Source of the DNA: Euryarchaeota archaeon UBA549 | Lineage (GTDB): Archaea > Thermoplasmatota > Poseidoniia > Poseidoniales > Poseidoniaceae | NCBI GenBank assembly: GCA_002495645.1 | Contig: DAGF01000031.1 | Span: 1 to 13,446, forward strand | Length of the DNA stretch: 13,446 nucleotides | Direction: 5' to 3' | Shown here: one piece after another, positions 6,930-12,957 of the stretch | Numbering within the stretch: the first letter of the stretch is position 1 | Layout: the number at the start of each line of letters is the position of its first letter | The notes under the pieces: generated by a model | Databases searched by the model: none | Told to the model about the DNA's origin: nothing | Seen by the model: only the letters and a program-made list of their open reading frames with translations | Program-made: the position numbers and the translations under genes

Positions 6930-7838
6930 TCAAGTGGACGTGATGGTGGTGCCTCGCTCACCTCGAAGAGCCAAAAGGACATCGCCGGGTGAGCACAAAA
7001 TCGCAGCATTGGTCTCGGATTGCTCAGCAAATTGACACAGCGCCTCCACTTTCGGGCCCATGGAACCTTTCGGAAATTCACCCGCTTCGCCCAAAGCACG
7101 AGCATCATCAACCATCAATCGTCTCATTGCCTGGGCATCTTCCGTGCCAAAGTTCCGATAGATAGCGTCGGCTTCGGTGCTGATGATGAGCGCGTGTGCA
7201 CCAAGGTCTCGGGCAAGCAAGGAAGAAAAGTGGTCCTTGTCAACCACTGCGGGCATGCCCTGAAGGTGCTGGTCAAGCCGGGCAGTAGGCACGCCTCCAC
7301 CGCCTCCGCAAATGACAACGGCGTTCAACTGGACGAGTTGTTCGATGACATCCAGTTCCATGATACGAATCGGCAATGGACTTGCGACAACCCTGCGTGG
7401 ACCATGAACCGTTTCGGCAATATCCCAATCTGCGGTCATGACGGTTTGTGAGGAGAGCACTGGACCAACCGGCTTGGTTGGCCACGCAAATGCTTCGTCA
7501 TTTTTGTCAACTTCAACGCGTGTTAGCAAAACTGCCGTACGTTCAGGTCGACGACGACGTTCCAAAATGGCCTGCAGGTGCATGGACAACTCGTGGCCAA
7601 TCATGCCCTGCGTTGCGGCAACCCATGAATCCAAACCCTGCGTTTGGTGTTCGTCCATCGCAAGGAGGTGCCCCACTTGAGGTCCGTTGCCGTGGGTGAT
7701 GACCACGCTCCAGTCCATCTCAAGCAGGTCGATGACATCACTCATGACACGAGCAAGGACCTCACTGGCGGTGCTGCGTTCGTCCCCGGGAGATTGCAAA
7801 GCATTGCCACCAAGAGCGTAGACGGCTGTTTTTCTCAC
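6930..7838 (-). CDS. arcC: carbamate kinase
   Basis: Amino-acid-kinase fold enzyme that transfers phosphate between carbamoyl phosphate and ADP, giving ATP, ammonia and CO2 in the catabolic direction; cytoplasmic. At 302 residues it has near-standard length and all family blocks: ALGGNAL (8-14), THGNGPQVG (48-56), TKPVGP (121-126), CGGGGGVP (177-184), VVDKDHFSS (198-206), TEADAIY (221-227) and FPKGSMGPK (255-263). The start is a GTG at 7838 placed just before the first strand; no better in-frame start exists. No arginine deiminase or ornithine carbamoyltransferase gene is in the window, so the carbamoyl-phosphate source is unclear. It leads the apparent operon with sodN and sodX and is divergent from asnS. 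Confidence 0.93.
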   Translation of the reverse strand: MRKTAVYALGGNALQSPGDERSTASEVLARVMSDVIDLLEMDWSVVITHGNGPQVGHLLAMDEHQTQGLDSWVAATQGMIGHELSMHLQAILERRRRPERTAVLLTRVEVDKNDEAFAWPTKPVGPVLSSQTVMTADWDIAETVHGPRRVVASPLPIRIMELDVIEQLVQLNAVVICGGGGGVPTARLDQHLQGMPAVVDKDHFSSLLARDLGAHALIISTEADAIYRNFGTEDAQAMRRLMVDDARALGEAGEFPKGSMGPKVEALCQFAEQSETNAAILCSPGDVLLALRGERGTTITST

Positions 7839-7927
7839 GGTTGTTGGTTCACTGGGACCGTTTTGACACTTTGCACGATGAACGGGAACTCACCCCGTGT
7901 TTTGAGGTTCTAAGAGGGAGACATTCA

Positions 7928-7933
7928 CATAGG
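7928..7933 (+). promoter_or_regulatory. possible TATA-like element of asnS
   Basis: CATAGG begins 35 nt before the ATG at 7963, in the 124-bp spacer divergent from carbamate kinase. It shares the CATAG word seen before rpiA and the plus-strand glycosyltransferase. If real, the mRNA would have only a very short leader containing the GGTGA motif. Confidence 0.25.
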
Positions 7934-7953
7934 CAGAACAGGTGGAACCTTTT

Positions 7954-7958
7954 GGTGA
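7954..7958 (+). promoter_or_regulatory. Shine-Dalgarno site of asnS
   Basis: GGTGA, complementary to the UCACC of the archaeal 16S rRNA 3' end, lies 4 nt before the ATG at 7963. It decides that start over the in-frame GTG at 7942, which would place the motif inside the coding sequence. Confidence 0.6.
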
Positions 7959-7962
7959 GAGC

Positions 7963-9312
7963 ATGGTCAAGACCATTTGGATCGGCGATGTGCAAAAAGG
8001 CAAATACAACGACCAAGAAATTGAGTTGAAAGGCTGGATTAAGCGAGAACGCGGCAGCAATAAACTCCGTTTTATCGTCCTTCGTGATTCCACTGGAAGC
8101 ATTCAGTGTGTCGGTAAACTCGACCTACTCGGCGAGGATATGTTTCAGCAACTCAAGGGCATTCTCATCGAAACAAGTGTCATTATGACCGGTGTTGTCT
8201 CCACCTCAGAAAAAGCACCGGGCGGACATGAGCTGCTCATTTCATCAATGGAGATTGTCGGAGCCGTCAATTCAGAACGTCCATTCCCCATCACTGAGGC
8301 AGACATGCTGGTTGAAGACGAAGATGGCGAACTGACCTATGGAGGGACAGAGCACACCCTAAATCATCGCCATCTCTACTTGCGAACCGCCCGAGCAACC
8401 ACCATGTTGAAGCTCCGGAGTTCAGCCTTCGGCGCCATTCACTCATACTTTCGAGGGCACGACTTCTTGGAATACCAAGCACCAAATTTCGTGGCGGGTG
8501 CTGTTGAAGGCGGGTCCACGTTGTTCGAGGTACCCTATTTTGGCAAGCAAGCCTATCTTACACAATCCTGGCAACTCTACGCCGAGGCCGCCATGCCAGC
8601 CTTGGAACGCTTGTACACCATTGCACCCTCATTCCGTGCTGAAAAATCACGAACGCGACGGCATTTGACCGAGTTCTGGCATGCTGAAATGGAGATGGCA
8701 TGGGCTACCAATAACGACATCATGGCCCATGGAGAAGGCGTGGTCAGGAGCATTGCAAGGGCACTCCTCGATGAACGTGAGGATGAACTCACTTACCTTG
8801 AACGCGACCTGAATTTGATTGCCAGGTATGCCGACAACCCCTACCCCCGGATGCGCTACGATGAGGCCATTGAAATTCTTCAAGGCAAAGGTGTGGCCGT
8901 TGAATGGGGCCAAGACTTGGACTACTCAAAAGAAAAAGTCCTCACGCAGGATTTTGATGTTCCTCACTTCTTGACACACTACCCCAAGGTGGCCAAACCC
9001 TTCTACCACCGTGTGGACCCTGAGGACGAAAATTACGTGCTCTGCCATGACCTCCTGGCCCCGGAAGGCTACGGAGAAATCATTGGAGGCGGTGAACGTA
9101 CATGGTCCGAGGAGGAGATATTGCAGCGCATTGACGAAGAGGGTACGCCTCGAGAGCCCTATCAGTTCTACATCGATGTCCGATCCTATGGCGGTGTGCC
9201 CCACGGCGGATTTGGACTGGGCGTGGACCGAGTTGTGAGTTGGCTCGCAGGTGCGACCCATATCCGCGAAGTCATTCCGTTCCCCCGAACCTCACGGCGC
9301 GTTACGCCTTGA
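7963..9312 (+). CDS. asnS: asparaginyl-tRNA synthetase
   Basis: Class IIb aminoacyl-tRNA synthetase that charges tRNA-Asn; cytoplasmic. The 449 residues show an N-terminal OB-fold anticodon-binding domain (about 1-105, with ELKGWIKRER and LRFIVLRDSTGSIQ). The catalytic domain starts with HRHLYLRT. It contains EGGSTLFEVPYFGKQAYLTQ (182-201), motif 2 at about 224-246 with FRAE and the HLTEFWHAEME stretch, and motif 3 GFGLGVDR (416-423). The EFWHAE form of motif 2 and the GSTLFxVxYFG block separate AsnRS from the closely related AspRS. Motif 3 has Asp where many family members carry Glu. The ATG at 7963 is preferred because of the GGTGA motif 4 nt upstream. The stop codon is immediately next to the stop of the convergent small zinc-ribbon gene. 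Confidence 0.93.
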   Translation: MVKTIWIGDVQKGKYNDQEIELKGWIKRERGSNKLRFIVLRDSTGSIQCVGKLDLLGEDMFQQLKGILIETSVIMTGVVSTSEKAPGGHELLISSMEIVGAVNSERPFPITEADMLVEDEDGELTYGGTEHTLNHRHLYLRTARATTMLKLRSSAFGAIHSYFRGHDFLEYQAPNFVAGAVEGGSTLFEVPYFGKQAYLTQSWQLYAEAAMPALERLYTIAPSFRAEKSRTRRHLTEFWHAEMEMAWATNNDIMAHGEGVVRSIARALLDEREDELTYLERDLNLIARYADNPYPRMRYDEAIEILQGKGVAVEWGQDLDYSKEKVLTQDFDVPHFLTHYPKVAKPFYHRVDPEDENYVLCHDLLAPEGYGEIIGGGERTWSEEEILQRIDEEGTPREPYQFYIDVRSYGGVPHGGFGLGVDRVVSWLAGATHIREVIPFPRTSRRVTP

Positions 9313-9417
9313 TCAGAGCAGGATTTCACCGCACATCGGGCACGGCATCCCCGGGATGAATGCACCGAGCAAAAATCCACAGTGCGGGCAGATGGACATC
9401 AAGTCGTCAACGACCAT
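9313..9417 (-). CDS. 34-residue double CPxCG zinc-ribbon microprotein
   Basis: A very short protein, MVVDDLMSICPHCGFLLGAF followed by IPGMPCPMCGEILL. Two CPxCG knuckles (Cys10/13 and Cys26/29) with a 12-residue gap form a complete zinc-ribbon treble. The function is unknown; such ribbons commonly bind nucleic acid or protein partners. The in-frame ORF extends to an ATG at 9510, but that extra part lies inside the HAD phosphatase gene and is Ser-rich with no recognisable fold, so the ATG at 9417, 25 nt after the phosphatase stop and preceded by AAGGT, is preferred. It is probably the last gene of the glycosyltransferase-phosphatase cluster. Existence as a gene is likely from the two knuckles, but not certain at this length. 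Confidence 0.6.
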   Translation of the reverse strand: MVVDDLMSICPHCGFLLGAFIPGMPCPMCGEILL

Positions 9418-9442
9418 GACCTTTGATTTGCCAACTTCTCCA

Positions 9443-10204
9443 TCAAGGTTTGGGAAGGCCGAAGCGCTCGCAAATGAGGTCGAGAACGATGAGGAGGTCC
9501 TTCTCCTCAATCACATGATGCGCAAATTCTCTCGGCCGGTCGTCCCAGGGATTGAACAAGACGGCGCATCCACTTTCGCCAAACATACCGACATCACCCA
9601 TGGAATCACCAACCGATGCAGTGTTGGATTTCTCGACACCAAGACGGCGCTGCAACATCTTCACAATGGCTCCTTTTCCATTCATCTGCACTTGGTACCG
9701 TCCATAATCACCGATGCCAGCCGGTGATGAGCCATCGCCTGATTCCATCAGCCATCCGTTGGTGAACACATGGAGTTTTGAGTCAAAGCCGTTGCTTTGT
9801 TCTCGTGCGGTATGGCTGTCAATACCACCCCAACGTCGCCTCCATGGCGTAGCACTGGGAAAAGTTGCAGCGATGTCGCGAGCTGTTTTCTGAAGCCCAC
9901 CGCTCACGATGGCAACGTGAACATCGTGGTCGAGAAGGTGCTGGATAAGGGTCTTCCAACCCTTCATCATCGGCATCCCTTCCATGAGGCCACGGAGTCG
10001 TTCGTCGGTTATGTTGCCCCCCGGTGCGGATTTAATGAGAGCCAAATCGAGTTTGATCCAGTCCCATTCATCAAGAAGGCCTTGATTGTAAAGTTCAAAC
10101 GATTCGTCATTGGAAATGCCAAGTTTATCGTACACAAATTGCCATGTCGAGAGGTGGTCAACGAGTACACGGTCCATATCAAGACATACAAGATGGCCTG
10201 ACAT
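9443..10204 (-). CDS. HAD-superfamily phosphatase, SerB-like
   Basis: A 253-residue haloacid-dehalogenase hydrolase closest in layout to phosphoserine phosphatases. Motif I is CLDMDRVLVD with nucleophile Asp9 and acid/base Asp11. The helical cap follows (about 15-90). Motif II is VAIVSGG with Ser101, motif III Lys178 in NGKGAIVKM, and motif IV VGDSMGD with Asp200 and Asp204. Motif I has Arg12 where the family usually has Gly. The substrate cannot be read from sequence: phosphoserine, or a sugar or lipid phosphate given the glycosyltransferase-like neighbour, are both possible. The ATG at 10204 is chosen because it follows the upstream gene's stop by 4 nt and has GGGGAGTTGAT, a Shine-Dalgarno-like stretch, in front; the ATG at 10252 would overlap the upstream gene by 44 nt. 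Confidence 0.8.
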   Translation of the reverse strand: MSGHLVCLDMDRVLVDHLSTWQFVYDKLGISNDESFELYNQGLLDEWDWIKLDLALIKSAPGGNITDERLRGLMEGMPMMKGWKTLIQHLLDHDVHVAIVSGGLQKTARDIAATFPSATPWRRRWGGIDSHTAREQSNGFDSKLHVFTNGWLMESGDGSSPAGIGDYGRYQVQMNGKGAIVKMLQRRLGVEKSNTASVGDSMGDVGMFGESGCAVLFNPWDDRPREFAHHVIEEKDLLIVLDLICERFGLPKP

Positions 10205-10208
10205 GAAA

Positions 10209-11036
10209 TCAACTCCCCTTTGGCCAATTGTACTGGTTTTGAATTCGTGCAACTTGCTTCCCCATGATGTAGAGAATCAAGGCGACCATCATGGCGAACA
10301 AACCGATGAGGGTCATGGCGATGGTGATGAGCGACACCCCAATGGAGGTTGAATTGAGTTCAGTGAACATGCTTGCAAGGTCGCCAGACAATCGATAACC
10401 CAAGACAAAGAGCACCACGCCAGGAATGCCGAATAACAGGAGCGGGTGTTTTGATTCCAACATCCAATAAAAGAGTTGAGCGAAGCGTGATGCGGTGGCC
10501 AACGATTGCCGCTGAGGCAAATGAATAGGGACATCACTCTTGACGAACCTTGCTCTGATGTCCTCTGAGATGTCTTCGGTCGTGGCGTCCTCTGGCAAAC
10601 TCAAAAGGTGCTCAGCCCCTCGCGGACTGAGTACCAAATGGCCCAAATCGGTTGATGAGAGAAGCACGCCTTGCCCCTCTTCATCCGTTGGGGCACCCCT
10701 GTAGAGGTGGTGGATATCCCACCCTTCACGGGCACGATTCACACTGAGGGGGAGGTCAGACAATTTCCATTGAGAAGAGATCGGAAGGAACAGCGTCAAC
10801 CCGTCATAGGTCTCAAGCGACATGAGGGCCTTAGCCAACAGTTGGGGCGTGATTTCACCGTCGTGATGCACAACCTTGCAATCCACTTCATTGGCCAACT
10901 CAACGGTTTCGTCGTTCGAACCGGTATCAAACAGGAGCACCTCATTCGCCACTTCTCGGCAGCGCACGATGAGGGATACAATGCGCAATTCAATGTCTCG
11001 TCCAATCAAGACAACACGCTCAAGTGGTGCACTCAC
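10209..11036 (-). CDS. membrane-anchored family-2 glycosyltransferase-like protein, active site degenerate
   Basis: 275 residues. The N-terminal half follows the GT-A fold of family-2 transferases: strand RVVLIGRD, helix, strand EVLLFDTGSNDET (32-44, equivalent to the usual VVDDGSxDxT), then CKVV. Where the sugar-nucleotide/metal-binding DxD would follow, the sequence is LFLPISSQW (82-90), with no acidic pair, and the acceptor-side motifs are not recognisable. Two membrane helices follow (about 198-217, starting HPLLLFGIPGVV, and about 232-258), a tail common in archaeal polyprenyl-phosphate glycosyltransferases. It could be a pseudoenzyme or regulatory partner of a functional transferase, or use a different site. 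The GTG start at 11036 places the first strand correctly. It is divergent from an intact glycosyltransferase and heads a cluster with the HAD phosphatase. Confidence 0.65.
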   Translation of the reverse strand: MSAPLERVVLIGRDIELRIVSLIVRCREVANEVLLFDTGSNDETVELANEVDCKVVHHDGEITPQLLAKALMSLETYDGLTLFLPISSQWKLSDLPLSVNRAREGWDIHHLYRGAPTDEEGQGVLLSSTDLGHLVLSPRGAEHLLSLPEDATTEDISEDIRARFVKSDVPIHLPQRQSLATASRFAQLFYWMLESKHPLLLFGIPGVVLFVLGYRLSGDLASMFTELNSTSIGVSLITIAMTLIGLFAMMVALILYIMGKQVARIQNQYNWPKGS

Positions 11037-11058
11037 GGATTGCGGTCTTCACTTCAGG

Positions 11059-11063
11059 CTATC
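11059..11063 (-). promoter_or_regulatory. possible TATA-like element of the minus-strand glycosyltransferase-like gene
   Basis: GATAG (within TTTGATAG) on the minus strand begins 27 nt before the GTG start at 11036, the same spacing as CATAG before rpiA. The consensus match is weak; support comes from position and recurrence. Confidence 0.25.
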
Positions 11064-11103
11064 AAACCTGTTCTTGCAGGGCGAGTGGGGAACCGCTTTC
11101 AAG

Positions 11104-11110
11104 CATAGAT
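11104..11110 (+). promoter_or_regulatory. possible TATA-like element of the plus-strand glycosyltransferase
   Basis: CATAGAT begins 35 nt before the ATG at 11139 and is identical to the 7-mer before rpiA (5276-5282). A short leader with the purine-rich GGGAAGAG just before the ATG would result. Confidence 0.3.
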
Positions 11111-11138
11111 TGATTGAGGCGAGACAGCAGGGAAGAGC

Positions 11139-12080
11139 ATGCTGCAGGGTTGGCACATCGGCGTCGTCATCCCTGCACGTAATGAGGAAGAGCATGTTGC
11201 GAGCGTGATTGAGGGATTGCCTTCATTCGTGGACATCGCGGTGGTGGTTGATGACGGTTCAGACGACACGACGGCGGCGCAAGCAAAAAACGCCAACGCT
11301 CCATGTGAATTGGCCGTCCTTGATGGGGACGGGAAAGGGGTTGGCTCTGCCATCGATATGGGCCATCAACACCTGCTGAGCACGTTCAATTCAATGTTCA
11401 TCAGCGTGGTCATGGCCGGCGACGGTCAAATGAATCCAAACGATATGGCGTCGTTGTTGGAACCCATTTTCAACAACCAAGCCGACCATGTCAAAGGCAG
11501 TCGTTTGCAACATCCCGAGGGATTCAATCGCATGCCAACATACCGACAGCGAGCCTCAAAAGTCCTCGCATTTTTCACGACATTGGCCGCTGGACAACCC
11601 ATCAGTGACCCTCAGTGCGGCTACACGGCAACATCCTCGGAGGTGCTCCGCAACTGGAACTGGCAGCGGAGTTGGAGCGGTTATGGCTACCCAAATTTTT
11701 GGTTGGTCAACCTCGCCACTCAAGGCTACAGAATTGCTGAGCGCCCGGTTCAATCCATCTATAGAAATGAGCGAAGCGGAATCAAACCAATTCGTTTTTT
11801 CCTCAGTGTAGGATGGATGATGGCGGTGGAACATCATCGAAGAAACCTCGCTTGGTTGAAGCCAAAGCGTCTTACACCCCACACGCTTTTTGCATTCTTT
11901 GCTTATTTTTTGGGATGGTCCGCCCTGCTTCCGTTCCTGTCCAACGACCTTGAGCAGGAACTCTTTGCCAGAGGCGTTCCAGCCATCGTGATGGGCCTTT
12001 TCTTTTGGACGATGGCGCATCTTTTTGACAGAGCCGCTACACGAGTTCACAAGGAGTTGAGACGCAGTGCGCCGCCATGA
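11139..12080 (+). CDS. family-2 glycosyltransferase with two C-terminal membrane segments
   Basis: A 313-residue GT-A enzyme of the dolichyl/polyprenyl-phosphate sugar synthase type, expected to move a sugar from a nucleotide donor to a lipid-linked or other acceptor at the inner membrane face. It shows VVIPARNEEEHV (9-20), VVDDGSDDTT (36-45), the metal-binding AGDGQMNP (93-100), DPQCGYTA (157-164) and an aromatic GYGYPNFWL stretch (181-189). Two membrane helices follow at about 247-266 and 277-296, ending in a basic tail. All catalytic blocks are intact, unlike the divergent neighbour. Donor and acceptor cannot be read from sequence; protein N-glycosylation or surface glycolipid synthesis would fit. 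It is translationally coupled to the parvulin gene, which begins 14 nt before its stop. Confidence 0.88.
   Translation: MLQGWHIGVVIPARNEEEHVASVIEGLPSFVDIAVVVDDGSDDTTAAQAKNANAPCELAVLDGDGKGVGSAIDMGHQHLLSTFNSMFISVVMAGDGQMNPNDMASLLEPIFNNQADHVKGSRLQHPEGFNRMPTYRQRASKVLAFFTTLAAGQPISDPQCGYTATSSEVLRNWNWQRSWSGYGYPNFWLVNLATQGYRIAERPVQSIYRNERSGIKPIRFFLSVGWMMAVEHHRRNLAWLKPKRLTPHTLFAFFAYFLGWSALLPFLSNDLEQELFARGVPAIVMGLFFWTMAHLFDRAATRVHKELRRSAPP
12053..12059 (+). promoter_or_regulatory. Shine-Dalgarno site deciding the parvulin GTG start
   Basis: GGAGTTG, close to the archaeal GGAGGTG, ends 7 nt before the GTG at 12067, inside the end of the glycosyltransferase gene. It supports that start even though it overlaps the upstream gene by 14 nt. 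Confidence 0.5.
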
Positions 12081-12396
12081 CCGACGACGAAAGCCCCGCA
12101 AGGCTCACGTTCGCCATATCCTGGTGGCCAATAAGCCTGAAGCAAAACTCATTTTGGACGAGTTGAACGGGTCAAAGAAGCCTCTTCGTACATTCAAGAA
12201 ATTGGCCAAGAAGTACTCAAACTGCCCGAGTGGGAGCAAAGGTGGTGACTTGGGTGAGTTCGTTGAGGGTCAAATGGTGCAGACCTTTGAAGACGCTGTC
12301 TGGGCCAGTGAACTCGAAGTTGTTCCCGAGACGTTCATCAAAACGCAATTCGGATTTCATGTTCTCTGGGTGCACAGCATCACGCACCCGGAATAA
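12067..12396 (+). CDS. parvulin-type peptidyl-prolyl cis-trans isomerase
   Basis: A single-domain rotamase of 109 residues that speeds proline isomerisation during folding; no signal peptide, so probably cytoplasmic. After a very basic head (RRHDRRRKPRK) come the parvulin blocks: HVRHILV (14-20), FKKLAKKYSNCPSG, the conserved GSKGGDLGEF, the QMVQTFEDAVW helix and the closing FGFHVLWV. The length is that of a lone PpiC domain plus the basic head, which could contact RNA or ribosomes (inference). GTG start at 12067, overlapping the glycosyltransferase gene by 14 nt, supported by GGAGTTG upstream; an ATG at 12077 is out of frame. The TAA stop ends exactly one base before the CCA complement of the opposing tRNA-Pro. 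Confidence 0.9.
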   Translation: MRRHDRRRKPRKAHVRHILVANKPEAKLILDELNGSKKPLRTFKKLAKKYSNCPSGSKGGDLGEFVEGQMVQTFEDAVWASELEVVPETFIKTQFGFHVLWVHSITHPE

Positions 12397-12474
12397 TGGT
12401 GGGCGTACCAAGATTTGAACTTGGGTCCAAGCGTCCCAAACGCCCGAGTATAGGCCAAACTAACCCATACGCCC
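12397..12474 (-). tRNA. tRNA-Pro (anticodon TGG), CCA encoded
   Basis: Read on the minus strand: acceptor GGGCGTA (12474-12468) pairs perfectly with TACGCCC (12407-12401). The anticodon stem GGGCG/CGCTT (with G-T pairs) holds loop TTTGGGA, giving anticodon TGG (proline). The T arm is CCAAG-TTCAAAT-CTTGG, discriminator A at 12400, and CCA encoded at 12399-12397. The D stem GGTT/TACT is weak, with one T-T mismatch and one G-T pair; G18-G19 are present in the loop. No intron. It lies 33 nt downstream of the zinc-ribbon/winged-helix gene on the same strand and its 3' end touches the stop codon of the opposing parvulin gene. No convincing TATA box of its own is visible. Confidence 0.95.
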
Positions 12475-12507
12475 TTGGTCTGTGCCACGGCGTCTCACCT
12501 ATGAACT

Positions 12508-12948
12508 TCACTCAAAGAACATCCAGCGCCCATCACTCAGCCGAACGACCACACCCTCAACTTCAGCCTGCTCCATGAGGGCATCAGCAGGAATCTCAAC
12601 ATCCCTCTTATCCAGAAGCGTTTGGACCTGAATCCTTGAGATATGGCCTTCTTCAGAAGCCAGTGAACGAAGTTCACGCAGCAGGGCTCGGGGAGAGACC
12701 TCCTGCGGTTCATCGTTGAACGAAGCAGAACGTAAGAGTCGAGTTCGTAATTCATCCTGAAGTTCAGTGGGCGTATTGGCCAAAGCCACTTCGAGATGAA
12801 GCATCGAACTGGATGTGCATTCCTTCACGACCTCTGCATCCGTTTGCATGGTCGTGCCGCAATGCGGACAACGACCGCCTTGGCGACGATGCCCGGAGCA
12901 CTGGTTGCAGGCCGAACACCGCAGAACAAGCCAACGTTGTTGGGTCAA
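12508..12948 (-). CDS. zinc-ribbon plus winged-helix protein (DUF5817-like?)
   Basis: 146 residues. The N terminus holds a zinc ribbon with Cys11, Cys14, Cys27 and Cys30 (CSAC and CPHCG; Cys17 is extra). A helical linker (about 58-98) follows, and the last 50 residues (ISRIQVQTLL to SDGRWMFFE) look like a small winged-helix domain ending in a beta wing. The layout recalls archaeal DUF5817-type proteins, from memory only. A role as nucleic-acid-binding or transcription-associated protein is plausible but unproven. The start appears to be TTG at 12948: GAGGCGATG just upstream resembles a Shine-Dalgarno sequence, and the nearby ATG at 12953 hits a stop after two codons. It begins 9 nt after the preceding gene's stop, so the two are probably co-transcribed. 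Confidence 0.75.
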   Translation of the reverse strand: MTQQRWLVLRCSACNQCSGHRRQGGRCPHCGTTMQTDAEVVKECTSSSMLHLEVALANTPTELQDELRTRLLRSASFNDEPQEVSPRALLRELRSLASEEGHISRIQVQTLLDKRDVEIPADALMEQAEVEGVVVRLSDGRWMFFE

Positions 12949-12957
12949 CTCATCGCC

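Noticed and set aside
6911..7111. Longer NiSOD reading frame starting at 7111
   Set aside because: The extra 67 residues lie almost wholly within the carbamate kinase gene, and NiSOD propeptides are short; the ATG at 6910 lies just after the kinase stop.
7882..7898. Stem-loop ACGGG/CCCGT followed by GTTTT, terminator-like
   Set aside because: It has only 5 bp and sits between two divergent promoters, where no transcript is expected to end.
7942..7962. GTG start extending asnS by 7 residues
   Set aside because: The GGTGA motif 4 nt before the ATG at 7963 would then be inside the gene; the shorter form also matches the usual OB-fold start.
9418..9510. N-terminal extension of the zinc-ribbon ORF to 65 residues
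   Set aside because: The extension mostly overlaps the phosphatase gene in another frame and is Ser/Ala-rich without structure, as expected for a shadow.
10205..10252. Earlier ATG for the HAD phosphatase
   Set aside because: It would overlap the upstream gene by 44 nt and precede the usual first strand by 16 unneeded residues; the ATG at 10204 has a Shine-Dalgarno-like sequence.
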